NCBI GenBank assembly: GCA_964387485.1
Contig: CAYLWV010000002.1
Location: forward strand, 1-53,601
Reading direction: 5' to 3'
Length of the DNA stretch: 53,601 bases
DNA from: Fluviibacter sp964387485
Lineage (GTDB): Bacteria > Pseudomonadota > Gammaproteobacteria > Burkholderiales > Rhodocyclaceae
The stretch's first letter is position 1. Every line of letters begins with the position of its first letter. The notes below the pieces were generated by a model. That model had not been told where the DNA came from, made no database searches, and was given only the letters and a program-made list of their open reading frames with translations. Of the stretch, positions 1 through 11,460 are shown one piece after another. The position numbers and the translations under genes were made by a program.

Positions 1-1392
1 GGCGGCAAGGTCATTTCTCTGGATCTGGTCGATGCCATGGTCAAGGCCGCTGATAGCCACTGCTCGGATGAGGAGGTTGAAGCGGTCGAGCGCTCGGCCT
101 GCCCGACCTGTGGCTCGTGTTCAGGCATGTTTACGGCCAACTCGATGAACTGTCTGACCGAAGCCTTGGGGCTGTCGCTACCCGGTAACGGGACACTGGT
201 GGCCACCCACGCTGATCGCAAGTCGTTGTTCCTGGGTGCCGGCCAACGTATTGTGGAACTCTGTAAGCGTTATTATGAGCAGGATGATGCGTCGGTACTA
301 CCGCGCAACGTAGCCAACAAAAAAGCCTTTGAAAATGCCATGGCCCTCGATGTGGCGATGGGCGGCTCGACCAACACCGTGCTGCATATTCTGGCTGCAG
401 CTCAGGAAGCCGGTGTGGATTTCACGATGCAGGACATTGATCGTATTTCGCGCCATGTGCCGTGCCTCTGCAAGGTCGCACCGATGACAGATAAGTACCA
501 TATCGAAGATGTCCATCGCGCTGGCGGTATTCTCGGTCTGCTGGCGGAGCTGGATCGTGCCGGTGTCATTCACCGTGATACGCCGACAGTGCATGCACCG
601 ACGCTGGGTGCGGCCATGGACCAGTACGATATTACGACTTCCAGCGATGAGCGCGTGCAGACCCTGTTCCGTGCTTCGCCCGGTGGTATTCCCACACAAA
701 CCGCGTTCTCTCAGGATCGGCGCTACGATGAACTGGATACGGATCGTGAAGCCGGCTGTATCCGTAATCGTGCGCATGCCTACTCGCAGGATGGTGGCCT
801 GGCCGTGCTGCATGGCAATCTGGCGCTGAACGGTTGTATTGTTAAAACTGCTGGCGTTGATGAGTCGATCTTGCAGTTCACCGGTAAGGCCCGCGTTTAT
901 GAAAGTCAGGAAGATGCGGTCGCCGGTATCTTGTCTGGCGAAGTTGTTGAGAACGACGTCGTGGTGATTCGCTACGAAGGCCCGCAGGGCGGCCCCGGCA
1001 TGCAGGAAATGCTCTACCCGACGTCGTACCTGAAATCACGTGGCCTCGGCAAAGCCTGTGCGTTGCTGACGGATGGCCGCTTCTCGGGGGGTACCTCGGG
1101 CTTGTCCATCGGCCATGTGTCGCCGGAAGCCGCTAGTGGTGGCTTGATTGCCCTTGTGGAAACCGGGGATACCATCGAGATCGACATTCCGAATCGTCGT
1201 ATCCATCTGGATGTCAGCGAAGATGATCTGGCAGCGCGTACCGCCGCGATGAATGCTCGTGGCGACAAAGCTTGGAAGCCGGTTGCGCGTGAACGTGTGG
1301 TCAGCCAGGCGCTGAAGGCTTACGCGCTGTTTGCGACGTCAGCGGATCGTGGTGCCGTGCGCGACATCAGCCAGGTCGTGCGCAAAAGCTAA
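1..1392 (+). CDS. ilvD: Dihydroxy-acid dehydratase, C-terminal part (5' end outside window)
   Basis: IlvD dehydrates 2,3-dihydroxy-3-methylbutanoate/pentanoate to the 2-oxo acids that precede valine, isoleucine and leucine. The reading frame is open from the first base, so the gene starts upstream; about 463 codons are present of roughly 615 in the long E. coli-type form. The motif ACPTCGSCSGMF near codon 34 carries cysteines of the iron-sulfur site, and GGSTNTVLH and GRFSGGTSG are family signatures further along. The end is intact (VVRKS then TAA) and is followed at once by a strong hairpin terminator. I read it as the [4Fe-4S], oxygen-sensitive type from its length and cysteine pattern. Confidence 0.95.
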   Translation, partial: GGKVISLDLVDAMVKAADSHCSDEEVEAVERSACPTCGSCSGMFTANSMNCLTEALGLSLPGNGTLVATHADRKSLFLGAGQRIVELCKRYYEQDDASVLPRNVANKKAFENAMALDVAMGGSTNTVLHILAAAQEAGVDFTMQDIDRISRHVPCLCKVAPMTDKYHIEDVHRAGGILGLLAELDRAGVIHRDTPTVHAPTLGAAMDQYDITTSSDERVQTLFRASPGGIPTQTAFSQDRRYDELDTDREAGCIRNRAHAYSQDGGLAVLHGNLALNGCIVKTAGVDESILQFTGKARVYESQEDAVAGILSGEVVENDVVVIRYEGPQGGPGMQEMLYPTSYLKSRGLGKACALLTDGRFSGGTSGLSIGHVSPEAASGGLIALVETGDTIEIDIPNRRIHLDVSEDDLAARTAAMNARGDKAWKPVARERVVSQALKAYALFATSADRGAVRDISQVVRKS

Positions 1393-1411
1393 GCGAGAAA
1401 CCAGTCTGTAA

Positions 1412-1447
1412 AAACAACGAAGGGCGCCACGGCGCCCTTCGTTGTTT
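1412..1447. terminator. Strong bidirectional hairpin terminator after ilvD
   Basis: A near-perfect inverted repeat: 1412-1428 is the reverse complement of 1431-1447, giving a roughly 16-bp GC-rich stem with A-rich and T-rich flanks on either side. It lies 20 bases after the ilvD stop and 42 bases from the stop of the convergent lipoprotein gene, so it probably ends transcription from both sides. Confidence 0.85.
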
Positions 1448-1488
1448 GAGTTTCCCAAACGAATTCAGGAACCCATTTTTCAAGTTTC

Positions 1489-1767
1489 TCAGTTGCTGCC
1501 AGCGGCTTTACCAGCCTGGTAGCCCTTGTTGTACTGTTGCTGCTTCGATTTTTCATACGAATCGTAGGCATAACCACCGATAGCACCAACCGCAGCACCA
1601 CCAACGGCGCCCCAGATCGGGTTGCCGCCAGCAATCGCGGTAATGCCAGCGCCGGCAGCGGCACCAATGGCGCCGCCTGACAGGGTGCGCTGCTGGGTAT
1701 CACTCATGCCCGAGCAACCCGTGAGGACGGCGGCAACCACCGGAACAATCATCAAAGTTTTTTTCAT
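1489..1767 (-). CDS. Small glycine-zipper lipoprotein (OsmB-like)
   Basis: A 92-residue protein with a short charged N-terminus, a hydrophobic stretch and a lipobox LTGC, so Cys18 should be lipidated after signal peptidase II cleavage. The mature part is a glycine/alanine-rich zipper (about residues 30-66, with repeats such as GGAIGAAAGAG and GGAAVGAIGG) followed by a charged tail rich in K and Q. This is the architecture of OsmB/YMGG-type outer-membrane lipoproteins, whose exact function is not settled. A GGAG lies 8 bases before the ATG. It follows the Rap1a/Tai-like gene by 21 bases and is probably cotranscribed with it. Confidence 0.8.
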   Translation of the reverse strand: MKKTLMIVPVVAAVLTGCSGMSDTQQRTLSGGAIGAAAGAGITAIAGGNPIWGAVGGAAVGAIGGYAYDSYEKSKQQQYNKGYQAGKAAGSN

Positions 1768-1788
1768 GGTGTGTACTCCGTATTCAGA

Positions 1789-2178
1789 TTACTTGCCGGC
1801 TTTGCCGCTTGCACAGGGGAAGCGCTCGGTCAGGAAGCGCAGCGCCGATTCGGCAGCCGGCATGTCTTTGATTTCTGGCTTGTTGCCGGCCCAGGTCACA
1901 TACTCATCCAGCACTTGCTGACGCTGCGGTGCCGGTTGCGACACACAGATCTTGTTCTGGGCAAATTTCGGGTGGCGGGTCACCAGATAAGCGTCATACA
2001 CGCCCTGACCAAAGCCATTGCAGTAAGCCTGTACCGGTGCGTTAGCTTTGTCTTTGCAAAGGGCGACCATTTCAGCCGTACTGGTGGCGCGATGGGTGGG
2101 CTGTTGCGCAGCCGGTGCGGCAGCAAAAGCAGAAGCCGACAGCAGTGCAGTGCTGGCAATCAGAATCGTTTTTTTCAC
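1789..2178 (-). CDS. Exported Rap1a/Tai-family protein
   Basis: An exported protein of about 129 residues with a clear signal peptide (MKKTILIAS... ending AFAAA). The mature part resembles the Rap1a/Tai immunity-protein domain, with conserved cysteines in LCKD, YCNGFGQGVYDA, KICVS and the closing FLTERFPC. In Serratia, Rap proteins neutralise type VI-secreted Ssp amidases in the periplasm; solitary homologues are common and their role is unknown. Start choice: an ATG at 2184 abuts AAGGAG with no spacer, whereas GTG at 2178 is spaced 6 bases from it and gives a standard MKKT signal-peptide start, so I use GTG. No effector gene is nearby. Confidence 0.72.
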   Translation of the reverse strand: MKKTILIASTALLSASAFAAAPAAQQPTHRATSTAEMVALCKDKANAPVQAYCNGFGQGVYDAYLVTRHPKFAQNKICVSQPAPQRQQVLDEYVTWAGNKPEIKDMPAAESALRFLTERFPCASGKAGK

Positions 2179-2276
2179 GAACATCTCCTTGGGTTATTCC
2201 AATCCCCGCTGCTGGCGAGGTATTAGATGACTCTAGTCTCTTTAATCGTTAACGGCAAGCCGTATTCGGAAAGGTT

Positions 2277-4562
2277 TCAGGAACGTTTGGCCTGCAGTGC
2301 ATCCATCACGGCCATGGCGGTCATGTTGACTACGCGGCGCACCGTCGACGATGAGGTCAGGATGTGTACCGGATGCGCTGCGCCCAACAGGATCGGCCCG
2401 ATGGTCACGCCCGAACCACCGATCATCTTGATCAGGTTGTACGAGATGTTGGCCGCATCCAGATTAGGCATGATGAGCACATTGGCTTCGCCCTTGAGGG
2501 CAGAGTCCGGATAAGCGCTCAGGCGGATTTCTTCCGATAGTGCGGAGTCACCGTGCATTTCGCCATCAACATCCATTTCGCCGGACGAGAGCGCCGGTAG
2601 CAATGCCGCCGCACGGCTCATTTTGAGGGCCGATTCCGACGACGACGAGCCAAAGTTGGAGTGCGATAGCAGCGCTACCTTTGGATGAACGCCAAAACGC
2701 TTCACTTCATCGGCAGCCAGCATGGCAATTTCGGCCACCTGTTCGGCGTTCGGATTTTCGTTCACGTGCGTGTCGGCAATGAACAGCGACCGACCGGGCA
2801 GCATCAGATAGTTCATGGCGGCAAAGACGTTGACACCCGAGCGCTTGCCGATAACCTCGTTGACCACCTGCAGGTGGTCACTGTACTGGCCGAGGACGCC
2901 ACAGATCATGCCGTCGGCAAAACCCAGCTTCATGAGCATGGCACCCATCAGTGTGGTGTCGCGACGCATGGCGGATTTGGCTACCGCCGGAGTCACGCCA
3001 CGACGGGCCATCAGCTTGTGATAGGCCGTCCAGCAGTCGCGGTAGCGGGGATCGTTCTCCGGATTGACCAGCTCGAAATCCACACCCGGCCTGATGCGCA
3101 GGCCGGCGCGCTGTAGACGCTTCTCAACAACCGCCGGGCGACCGATCAGTACCGGTGTGGCCAGCTGTTCTTCAAGAATAATCTGTGTGGCACGCAGGAC
3201 GCGTTCATCTTCGCCTTCGGCGAAGATGATGCGCTGGCGCGCACCTTCCTTGCAGGCGACGAATACGGCGCGCATGCCGATGCCGGTGTGATACACGAAC
3301 TCTTTCAGGCGTTCGATGTAGGCATCCATGTCGGCGATCGGTCGACGAGCTACGCCCGAACTAACGGCAGCTTTGGCAACGGCCGGCGCAATCCGTGTAA
3401 TCAGACGCGGATCGAAGGGTTTCGGAATCAGATATTCCGGGCCAAAGCGCAGGTTATGACCAGCGTAAGCCATGGCCACTTCATCGGAGACTTCCACTTC
3501 GGCCAGCTCAGCGATGGCGTAGACGCAAGCCAGCTTCATTTCTTCCGTAATCGTGGTCGCGCCAACATCAAGCGCCCCACGGAAAATAAACGGGAAGCAG
3601 AGCACGTTATTGACCTGGTTCGGATAATCCGAACGACCGGTAGCGATGATGGCGTCCGGACGCACCTTACGGGCTTCTTCCGGCATGATTTCCGGTGTGG
3701 GGTTGGCCAGCGCGAAGATCAACGGGTTTTCATTCATCGGTGGCAGCCACTCGGCTTTCAGCGCGCCGGCGGCCGACAGACCGAGGAACACATCAGCGCC
3801 GACCAGCGCATCTTTCAGTGTGCGTGCGTCGGTCTGCTGGGCATACTTGGCTTTGGTCGGCTCCATGTTTTCTTCACGGCCGACGTAGATAACGCCTTTG
3901 GAGTCGCAGACGGTAATGTGTTCACGTTTGACACCGATTTCGCACCAAAGATCCAGACAAGCGATGGCGGCAGCACCGGCACCCGACACCACCACGCGGA
4001 CTTCGGCGATATTCTTCTTGATGACCTTGAGGCCGTTGATCAGTGCCGAAGCGGAAATAATCGCGGTGCCATGCTGATCGTCGTGGAAGACAGGGATCTT
4101 CATCCGCTTCTTGAGTTCGCGCTCGATGTAAAAACACTCCGGCGCTTTGATGTCTTCCAGATTGATGCCGCCGAGCGTGGGCTCTAGCGCCGCAATCATC
4201 TCGATCAGTTTGTCCGGGTCGTTCTCGGCCAGTTCGATGTCGAAGACATCAATGCCGGCGAATTTCTTGAATAGGCAGCCTTTGCCTTCCATGACGGGCT
4301 TTGAGGCCAGCGGGCCGATATTGCCCAGGCCGAGTACCGCCGTACCGTTGGTGACCACGCCAACCAGATTGCCGCGCGCGGTCAATGTATCGGCTTCATC
4401 GGGATTGCTCTCGATTTCTTCACAGGCGAAGGCAACGCCTGGCGAATAGGCCAGTGCCAGATCGCGCTGGTTGGTTAAACCTTTGGTCGGGGTGACAGAG
4501 ATTTTTCCGTGGGTCGGAAAACGGTGGTACTCCAGCGCGGCTTCGCGCAGGTCCTTCTGCAT
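2277..4562 (-). CDS. maeB: NADP-dependent malic enzyme with phosphotransacetylase-like tail
   Basis: Oxidatively decarboxylates malate to pyruvate with reduction of NADP, supplying NADPH and feeding C4 acids back to pyruvate. The first 430 or so residues form the malic enzyme domain (LAYSPGVA, DDQHGTAII and SGAGAAAIACLD, the last being the dinucleotide-binding loop). The remainder is a phosphate acetyltransferase-like domain (YLMLPGRSLFIADTHVN, ending in GAAHPVHIL). This fusion and the length of 761 residues are normal for MaeB; the tail domain is thought to sense acetyl-CoA and not to catalyse. An in-frame GTG at 4580 also exists, but the ATG at 4562 has GGAG 7 bases upstream and is preferred. 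Confidence 0.95.
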   Translation of the reverse strand: MQKDLREAALEYHRFPTHGKISVTPTKGLTNQRDLALAYSPGVAFACEEIESNPDEADTLTARGNLVGVVTNGTAVLGLGNIGPLASKPVMEGKGCLFKKFAGIDVFDIELAENDPDKLIEMIAALEPTLGGINLEDIKAPECFYIERELKKRMKIPVFHDDQHGTAIISASALINGLKVIKKNIAEVRVVVSGAGAAAIACLDLWCEIGVKREHITVCDSKGVIYVGREENMEPTKAKYAQQTDARTLKDALVGADVFLGLSAAGALKAEWLPPMNENPLIFALANPTPEIMPEEARKVRPDAIIATGRSDYPNQVNNVLCFPFIFRGALDVGATTITEEMKLACVYAIAELAEVEVSDEVAMAYAGHNLRFGPEYLIPKPFDPRLITRIAPAVAKAAVSSGVARRPIADMDAYIERLKEFVYHTGIGMRAVFVACKEGARQRIIFAEGEDERVLRATQIILEEQLATPVLIGRPAVVEKRLQRAGLRIRPGVDFELVNPENDPRYRDCWTAYHKLMARRGVTPAVAKSAMRRDTTLMGAMLMKLGFADGMICGVLGQYSDHLQVVNEVIGKRSGVNVFAAMNYLMLPGRSLFIADTHVNENPNAEQVAEIAMLAADEVKRFGVHPKVALLSHSNFGSSSSESALKMSRAAALLPALSSGEMDVDGEMHGDSALSEEIRLSAYPDSALKGEANVLIMPNLDAANISYNLIKMIGGSGVTIGPILLGAAHPVHILTSSSTVRRVVNMTAMAVMDALQAKRS

Positions 4563-4697
4563 GGCAGGCTCCAACTTCACCCGATGGGCTCTCGTCTTTC
4601 GGGTGGATTGATCAGACAGCTGCGTTTCGGTCAGAGAAACGCAAACGAAACGATGATTTTCCTCTTTTGCGCCGCGAAAGGCAAAGTGCGGTGCAAT

Positions 4698-4727
4698 AAA
4701 AAACGGCCCGCCGAAGCGAGCCGTTTT
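4698..4727 (-). terminator. Intrinsic terminator of the HU gene
   Basis: Arms 4700-4707 (AAAACGGC) and 4720-4727 (GCCGTTTT) pair, with an inner CGC/GCG stem closed by CGAA. On the minus strand the hairpin is followed by a run of six T. It lies 16 bases beyond the hup stop codon. Confidence 0.8.
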
Positions 4728-4743
4728 AGCGTGAAAGGCGCGA

Positions 4744-5025
4744 TTACTTGCGCTTGTTCACGGCATCCTTGAATGCCTTACCAGCCGAGAACTTCACAGT
4801 CTTGGCAGCCGGGATCTTGATGGTTTCGCCGGTTTGCGGATTGCGGCCGGTACGGGCAGCGCGCTTGCCGCTCGAGAACGAACCGAAACCAACCAGGCTA
4901 ACCGAGTCACCCTTCGTCACGGCCTTAACAACGGCAGCAACCGTAGCGTCCAGAGCAGCTTGTGCAGCGGCTTTGCTCAGCTTGGCATCTTTAGCGATAA
5001 CTTCAATCAGTTCAGCTTTATTCAT
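4744..5025 (-). CDS. hupB: DNA-binding protein HU
   Basis: A 93-residue histone-like protein that bends and compacts DNA as a dimer. It has the typical MNKAELIEVIAKDAKLSKA start, the GFGSFSSGKRAAR arm entry, the RNPQTGE tip of the beta-arm and the FSAGKAFKDAVN end. The frame continues upstream to 5052, but the ATG at 5025 fits the family and has GGGAG 8 bases ahead. It has its own terminator and a 257-base upstream spacer, so it is probably monocistronic and highly expressed. Confidence 0.95.
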   Translation of the reverse strand: MNKAELIEVIAKDAKLSKAAAQAALDATVAAVVKAVTKGDSVSLVGFGSFSSGKRAARTGRNPQTGETIKIPAAKTVKFSAGKAFKDAVNKRK

Positions 5026-5094
5026 AAGGGTGTCTCCCAATGGTTTGTACAAAATCTTTAGAACCAGCTACACATGAGCTGATCGCGTGAAACC

Positions 5095-5125
5095 ATTATG
5101 CCCTGATTTCTGAAGGTTTTTACAA
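5095..5125 (-). promoter_or_regulatory. Possible hup promoter
   Basis: On the minus strand TTGTAA (5120-5125) and CATAAT (5095-5100) are separated by 19 bases, about 70 bases upstream of the HU start codon. The spacer is longer than ideal, so this is a candidate only. The rest of 5026-5282 holds nothing else I can recognise; a 68-codon frame there lacks family signs. Confidence 0.3.
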
Positions 5126-5282
5126 GTGTTTTCATGAATTTTTTCTGGGTAAGCGCGCTGTAAGCCTTGTCAGGTGGCGCTTTCAGCGGGTCGGTGCGTT
5201 GGGCCATGCACCAAAACCGTTTTTGATGATTGTAAGCGTCCCGCAAAAAACCCTGTTTCAACAAGGCATTGGCGAGGTCTCT

Positions 5283-6128
5283 TCACAAATCGACTGATTG
5301 TGTGCGTGCACCATCATGGTCTGTAAAGAAAATGCAACGGACATTTTCACCCGTTGATTTTGCCAACGTACTCAAGGACTCTTCGCGCAGAGAGGCAACC
5401 GTTTCGGCCACGCGTCGCAATTGTGACGACTCGTTGCGCTGACCGTGCAGCCAGGCGGGCGCCATATCAGGTGCATCGGTTTCCAGTACAAAAGTCGAGG
5501 AGGGCAGTGACTGCAGCAAGGCGCGAATTCGTGTTGAGCCTTCGTAAGTACAACTGCCGCCGAAGCCGAGCAGAAAACCCATGCGCGTCAGTTGATCGGC
5601 TTGTTCACGGCTGCCATTAAATGCATGCGCGATCCCGCCGGGAATTTTTTTTGAACGTCCCTGGATACGTTTCAAGGACTGGATCACATCTTCCACGGCA
5701 TGGCGAACATGCAAGATCACCGGTAACGCATGAGTCGCCGCCAGTGCCAGTTGTGCCTCAAACCAGTATCGTTGTGTTGCAAAATCGGGGGCGCCACGAA
5801 AACGGTCGAGTCCGATTTCACCAACGGCAACGGCACGCGTTGTGCGTAGCTGCGTTTCAAGCTGTGCCAGATCTTCAGGCTGGGCCTGCATGACATAGAG
5901 TGGATGTATACCGTAGGCCGGGAGAATGCGCGGCCAATCCGGACGCTGTGCTGAGGTCTCGGCTAAGGTCTGGAGTGCCTTAAAGCCGGTGGCTGTGACC
6001 GCAGGATTAATGCAATGCGTGATACCGGCGTTGCGCGCCCGAATCAAAGCCGCGTCGCGGTCGGCATCAAACTCCGGCGCGTCCCAGTGAACGTGGGTAT
6101 CAATCCAGGTCAGGGATGGTTCTGACAT
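5283..6128 (-). CDS. tatD: TatD-family metal-dependent hydrolase
   Basis: A 281-residue TIM-barrel hydrolase of the TatD DNase family, involved in 3'-5' exonuclease or DNA-repair roles in characterised members. Visible metal ligands are the HxH pair at His12/His14 (DTHVHWD), Glu104 (VGEIGLDRF), His140, His168 (IAHAFNGS) and Asp218 (LETDAPDMAP). It is 12 bases downstream of dadA and is probably the last gene of the yicC-to-tatD run. Substrate cannot be told from sequence; several TatD paralogues usually coexist in one genome. Confidence 0.88.
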   Translation of the reverse strand: MSEPSLTWIDTHVHWDAPEFDADRDAALIRARNAGITHCINPAVTATGFKALQTLAETSAQRPDWPRILPAYGIHPLYVMQAQPEDLAQLETQLRTTRAVAVGEIGLDRFRGAPDFATQRYWFEAQLALAATHALPVILHVRHAVEDVIQSLKRIQGRSKKIPGGIAHAFNGSREQADQLTRMGFLLGFGGSCTYEGSTRIRALLQSLPSSTFVLETDAPDMAPAWLHGQRNESSQLRRVAETVASLREESLSTLAKSTGENVRCIFFTDHDGARTQSVDL

Positions 6129-6140
6129 GGGGCATCACGA

Positions 6141-7387
6141 TCAATAGCGATAGAGAAACGGAAAATCCGTTTCCGGACGGACGCCGGAAATCATGTCGGC
6201 CAACGCTTTGCCGGAACCGCAGGCCATCGTCCAGCCCAGCGTACCATGCCCGGTATTGAGAAAGAGGTTGCCGGGTTGTGCGCGGCCGATGAGCGGCACG
6301 TTGGAGGGCGTTGCCGGCCGCAGTCCGGTCCAGTACTCGGGTTCGCCAATCGTGCGCAGGTGCGGAAATATCTGCTGTGTGCGTTCGGCAATAGCGGCGC
6401 AGCGCACTGCATTGAGTCCCATGTTGTAGCCGTTCATTTCCGCGGTACCAGCAACACGTAAACGATTGCCCAGGCGTGAAAACACGATCTTGCGGCCGTC
6501 ATCGGTCAGGCTCACCGATGGTGCAAAGTTCTCGCCCTCAGCCAGCGTGAACGTGGCCGAATAGCCTTTGGCCGGATAGATCGGTACGGATAAGCCGAGC
6601 GGCGCCAACAGCGTGTTGCTGAAGCTGCCACAAGCCACGACATAGGCATCTGCCTGTAGGCGCTCACCGTTATACCGTTCAATACTATCAATGTGCGTCG
6701 CGTCACCGCGTAAACGAACGATGGGTGTGCCCATCAGAAACTGGACGCCGCGGGTTTGGGCTAACTCAGCCAAGCGTCGTGTGAACAGATGTGCATCACC
6801 TGATTCATCCGACGGGGTGAAGTGTCCACCCACGATGAGGTGACGGGCATCGTCGAGGGCGGGTTCAATTTGCACACAGGTGGCGGCATCCACGGGGCGC
6901 CGATCCAATCCGTAATCGCGCATGAGCTCAGCCGCCATGGCGGCGTGATGATATTCGTGCTCGTCGGTGTAAAAATGCAGAATGCCGCGCGTTAGCTGAT
7001 CATAGTTGATCCCGGTCTGATCACGCAGTTGCTGCAGGCAGGCCCGACTGTAGATCGCCAGATTGACGATGGCCCGGATATTGGCCCGGGTGCGTGGGGC
7101 TCGGCACTCCCCGAGAAAGCGAAGGCCCCAGCGAAATAGCTCCGAGTCCAGTCGCCAGCGAAACAGCAGTGGGGCATCTTCCTGGCCCATCCAGCGCAAA
7201 ATTTTTCTGATGGCGCCGGGGTTGGCCCAAGGCTCGGCGTGCGAGACAGAAATCTGGCCGCCGTTCGCGAAACTAGTTTCCTGACCGGCACCCGGTTGGC
7301 GATCAACCACCGTGACTTCGTGCCCGGCCTGCGACAGATACCACGCCGTCGTTGTTCCGACCACGCCGGCACCGATCACGATGATTT

Positions 7388-7391
<4 letters not shown>
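6141..7391 (-). CDS. dadA: D-amino acid dehydrogenase
   Basis: A flavoenzyme that oxidatively deaminates D-amino acids (typically D-alanine) and passes electrons to the respiratory quinone pool at the inner membrane. The N-terminus is a classic FAD Rossmann loop (MKIIVIGAGVVGTTTAWYL, then VVDRQ). The DAO-type C-terminus carries YWTGLRPATPSNVPLIG and GHGTLGWTMACGSG. At 416 residues it has normal length. Its ATG overlaps the spoT TGA (ATGA), so it is translationally coupled to the stringent-response gene, which is not the usual dadA neighbourhood (dadX, lrp). Confidence 0.92.
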
Positions 7392-9589
<2,198 letters not shown>

Positions 9590-9623
9590 GATGTGCCCTC
9601 AACCTTCCGCCTAAGCCATTAAC

Positions 9624-9830
9624 TCAGGCCTGAGGGCGATTCAGAATCTCGGCACCGACAAAGCCTTCGCCGATTTCGCGCAGCGCGATGACGGTCGGTT
9701 TATCCATATCGGCTTCAACGTGCGGTGTAGCACCGTTAGCCAGCTGACGAGCGCGGTAAGTCGCGGCCAGCGTCATTTGGAAGCGGTTGGGGATGCGATT
9801 CAGGCAATCTTCGACAGTAATACGTGCCAT
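9624..9830 (-). CDS. rpoZ: RNA polymerase omega subunit
   Basis: A 68-residue omega subunit, which helps assemble the beta' subunit and forms part of the ppGpp site on RNA polymerase. It starts MARITVEDCLNRIPNRFQM, the conserved family beginning, and contains the PTVIALREI motif. It lies 16 bases after gmk and upstream of spoT in the usual gmk-rpoZ-spoT order. Confidence 0.95.
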   Translation of the reverse strand: MARITVEDCLNRIPNRFQMTLAATYRARQLANGATPHVEADMDKPTVIALREIGEGFVGAEILNRPQA

Positions 9831-9846
9831 GGTGTGTTCCGTTCAA

Positions 9847-10482
9847 TTAGCGATGGAGGTAGGAAGCCATCAGGGCTGAATGGCGTTGCGACTGATTGAT
9901 CAGTCGCGTCCGGGCCGCAGCAAACACGGCCAGCAATTCACCCAGTGCTTCTTCCAGGTTTTCGTTAATTATAACGTAGGGAAACTCGTTGAGATGCGCC
10001 AATTCCTCACGGGCATTGGCAACCCGACGGGCAATGATCTCGGCCGAATCCTGGCCGCGGCCCTGTAATCGGGTTTCCAGCACATCAAATGACGGCGGCA
10101 CAATAAAGACACCGACCGACGTCGGGTAAACCTTGCGCACCTGTTGAGCACCCTGCCAGTCAATCTCCAAAATCACGTCCCGATCAGCCTGTAACAGGGT
10201 CTCAATGCCCTGACGGCTGGTGCCATAAAAGTTACCGTGAACTTCGGCCGATTCCAGAAAATCTCCGGCAGCCTGCATCTGCTGGAACGCTGCCACCGAG
10301 ACGAAGTGATAGTGGACACCGTTTTCTTCACCGGGGCGCGGCGCGCGGGTCGTGGTCGAAATCGACAGCGCCAGACGAGGGTTTTGCGCCAGCGCCATGC
10401 GGGTCAATGTGGTTTTGCCGGCGCCAGAGGGGGCGGCAATCACAAATAGACTGCCGGGGCCGATGGAGGTGTTCTGCGTCAT
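9847..10482 (-). CDS. gmk: Guanylate kinase
   Basis: Phosphorylates GMP to GDP with ATP. The P-loop APSGAGKT is at residues 17-24, followed by the GMP-binding RAPRPGEENGVHYHF segment and the ILEIDWQGAQQVR motif. At 211 residues it is full length. GMP kinase and the ppGpp synthetase share substrates downstream, so the operon links guanine nucleotide supply to the stringent response. Confidence 0.95.
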   Translation of the reverse strand: MTQNTSIGPGSLFVIAAPSGAGKTTLTRMALAQNPRLALSISTTTRAPRPGEENGVHYHFVSVAAFQQMQAAGDFLESAEVHGNFYGTSRQGIETLLQADRDVILEIDWQGAQQVRKVYPTSVGVFIVPPSFDVLETRLQGRGQDSAEIIARRVANAREELAHLNEFPYVIINENLEEALGELLAVFAAARTRLINQSQRHSALMASYLHR

Positions 10483-10531
10483 GTGTGCTCTGCCTTTTTT
10501 GCCAAGTGACCCATAGGGTGCAAGCGGCGGG

Positions 10532-11395
10532 TTATTCGATATTCTGGACCTGTTCGCGAATTTGTTCGATCAGCAGTTTCAGCTCCATGGCGATAGCCGA
10601 GACTTCGCTGCTTACGGATTTGGAGCCCAGTGTATTGGCTTCACGGTTCAGCTCCTGCATCAGGAAATCCAGTCGCTTGCCGGCTTGACCCGGTGTGTCG
10701 ACTACGCGATCCACTTCTTCCAGATGGACTTTGAGACGACCTAATTCTTCGGCGACATCCGTGCGTACGGCATACAAAGTGAGTTCCTGACGGATGCGCT
10801 CGTCTTCCGCATTGCCCATAACTTCCAGTAGTTTAGCCCGCGCTTTGTCGGCATAGGCCTGCTGTGCCGCCGGGATTAACGGATCGGCTTTGACCACCAG
10901 CGCGCGCATGGCGGCGGTGCGCTCCTTGATCAGTTCGGCCAGGCGTTGGCCTTCGCGCTGTCGCACGGCTTTCAGATTCGTAATGGCTTCGGCTGCCATG
11001 GCCTGGTACTCGGGCAGTAGGGCACTCCAATCTAGCGCAGCCGTGCGCACCACGCCCGGCCAACGCAGCACATCCGCCGTGCTTAAGCCGCGGCTGTCCT
11101 TGAAGATCGATTGCACTTCCTGAGCCAGTCCTAAAAGTGTCTGCATCCGCTCTAGATCCAGTGTTTCCGTTGTGTCGCCAGCCGCCAGCGCCCAACCGGC
11201 ACGGCACTCGACCTTCCCGCGTGCCAGTTGTTTGGCCAACAACTCACGCAAGGGCATTTCCAGTTCGCGCAGCTCTTCCGGAAAACGGAAGGCCAGGTCG
11301 AGAAAACGGGAATTGACGCTTTTGATGTCAAAGGTCAAGGTTCCACCAGCGATGGGGCGGGTGATAGCGGCAAAGCCGGTCATACTGGCAATCAT
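10532..11395 (-). CDS. yicC: YicC/YloC-family endoribonuclease
   Basis: A 287-residue YicC-family protein; members have been shown to cleave RNA. The N-terminus MIASMTGFA and VNSRFLDLAFRFPEEL are family hallmarks, and the C-terminus contains FLMQELNREANTLGSK and ELKLLIEQIREQVQNIE. An AGGA precedes the ATG by 7 bases. It is the first gene of the yicC-gmk-rpoZ-spoT-dadA-tatD run and is divergent from rph across 65 bases. Confidence 0.92.
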   Translation of the reverse strand: MIASMTGFAAITRPIAGGTLTFDIKSVNSRFLDLAFRFPEELRELEMPLRELLAKQLARGKVECRAGWALAAGDTTETLDLERMQTLLGLAQEVQSIFKDSRGLSTADVLRWPGVVRTAALDWSALLPEYQAMAAEAITNLKAVRQREGQRLAELIKERTAAMRALVVKADPLIPAAQQAYADKARAKLLEVMGNAEDERIRQELTLYAVRTDVAEELGRLKVHLEEVDRVVDTPGQAGKRLDFLMQELNREANTLGSKSVSSEVSAIAMELKLLIEQIREQVQNIE

Positions 11396-11425
11396 GCGGA
11401 CATCCTGAATTCGTGTAGAAAATCG

Positions 11426-11431
11426 TACAAT
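11426..11431 (+). promoter_or_regulatory. Possible -10 element for rph
   Basis: TACAAT lies 30 bases upstream of the rph start in the 65-base divergent spacer. No good -35 hexamer is visible at 16-18 bases, so confidence is low. Confidence 0.25.
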
Positions 11432-11460
11432 GCCGACGAGTTTAAACGATAGGAACCCTC

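Noticed and set aside
3288..4187. 299-codon plus-strand frame within maeB
   Set aside because: Antisense shadow of a complete malic enzyme gene.
5058..5264. 68-codon minus-strand frame between hup and tatD
   Set aside because: No ribosome site, no family features, and it would cover the probable hup promoter.
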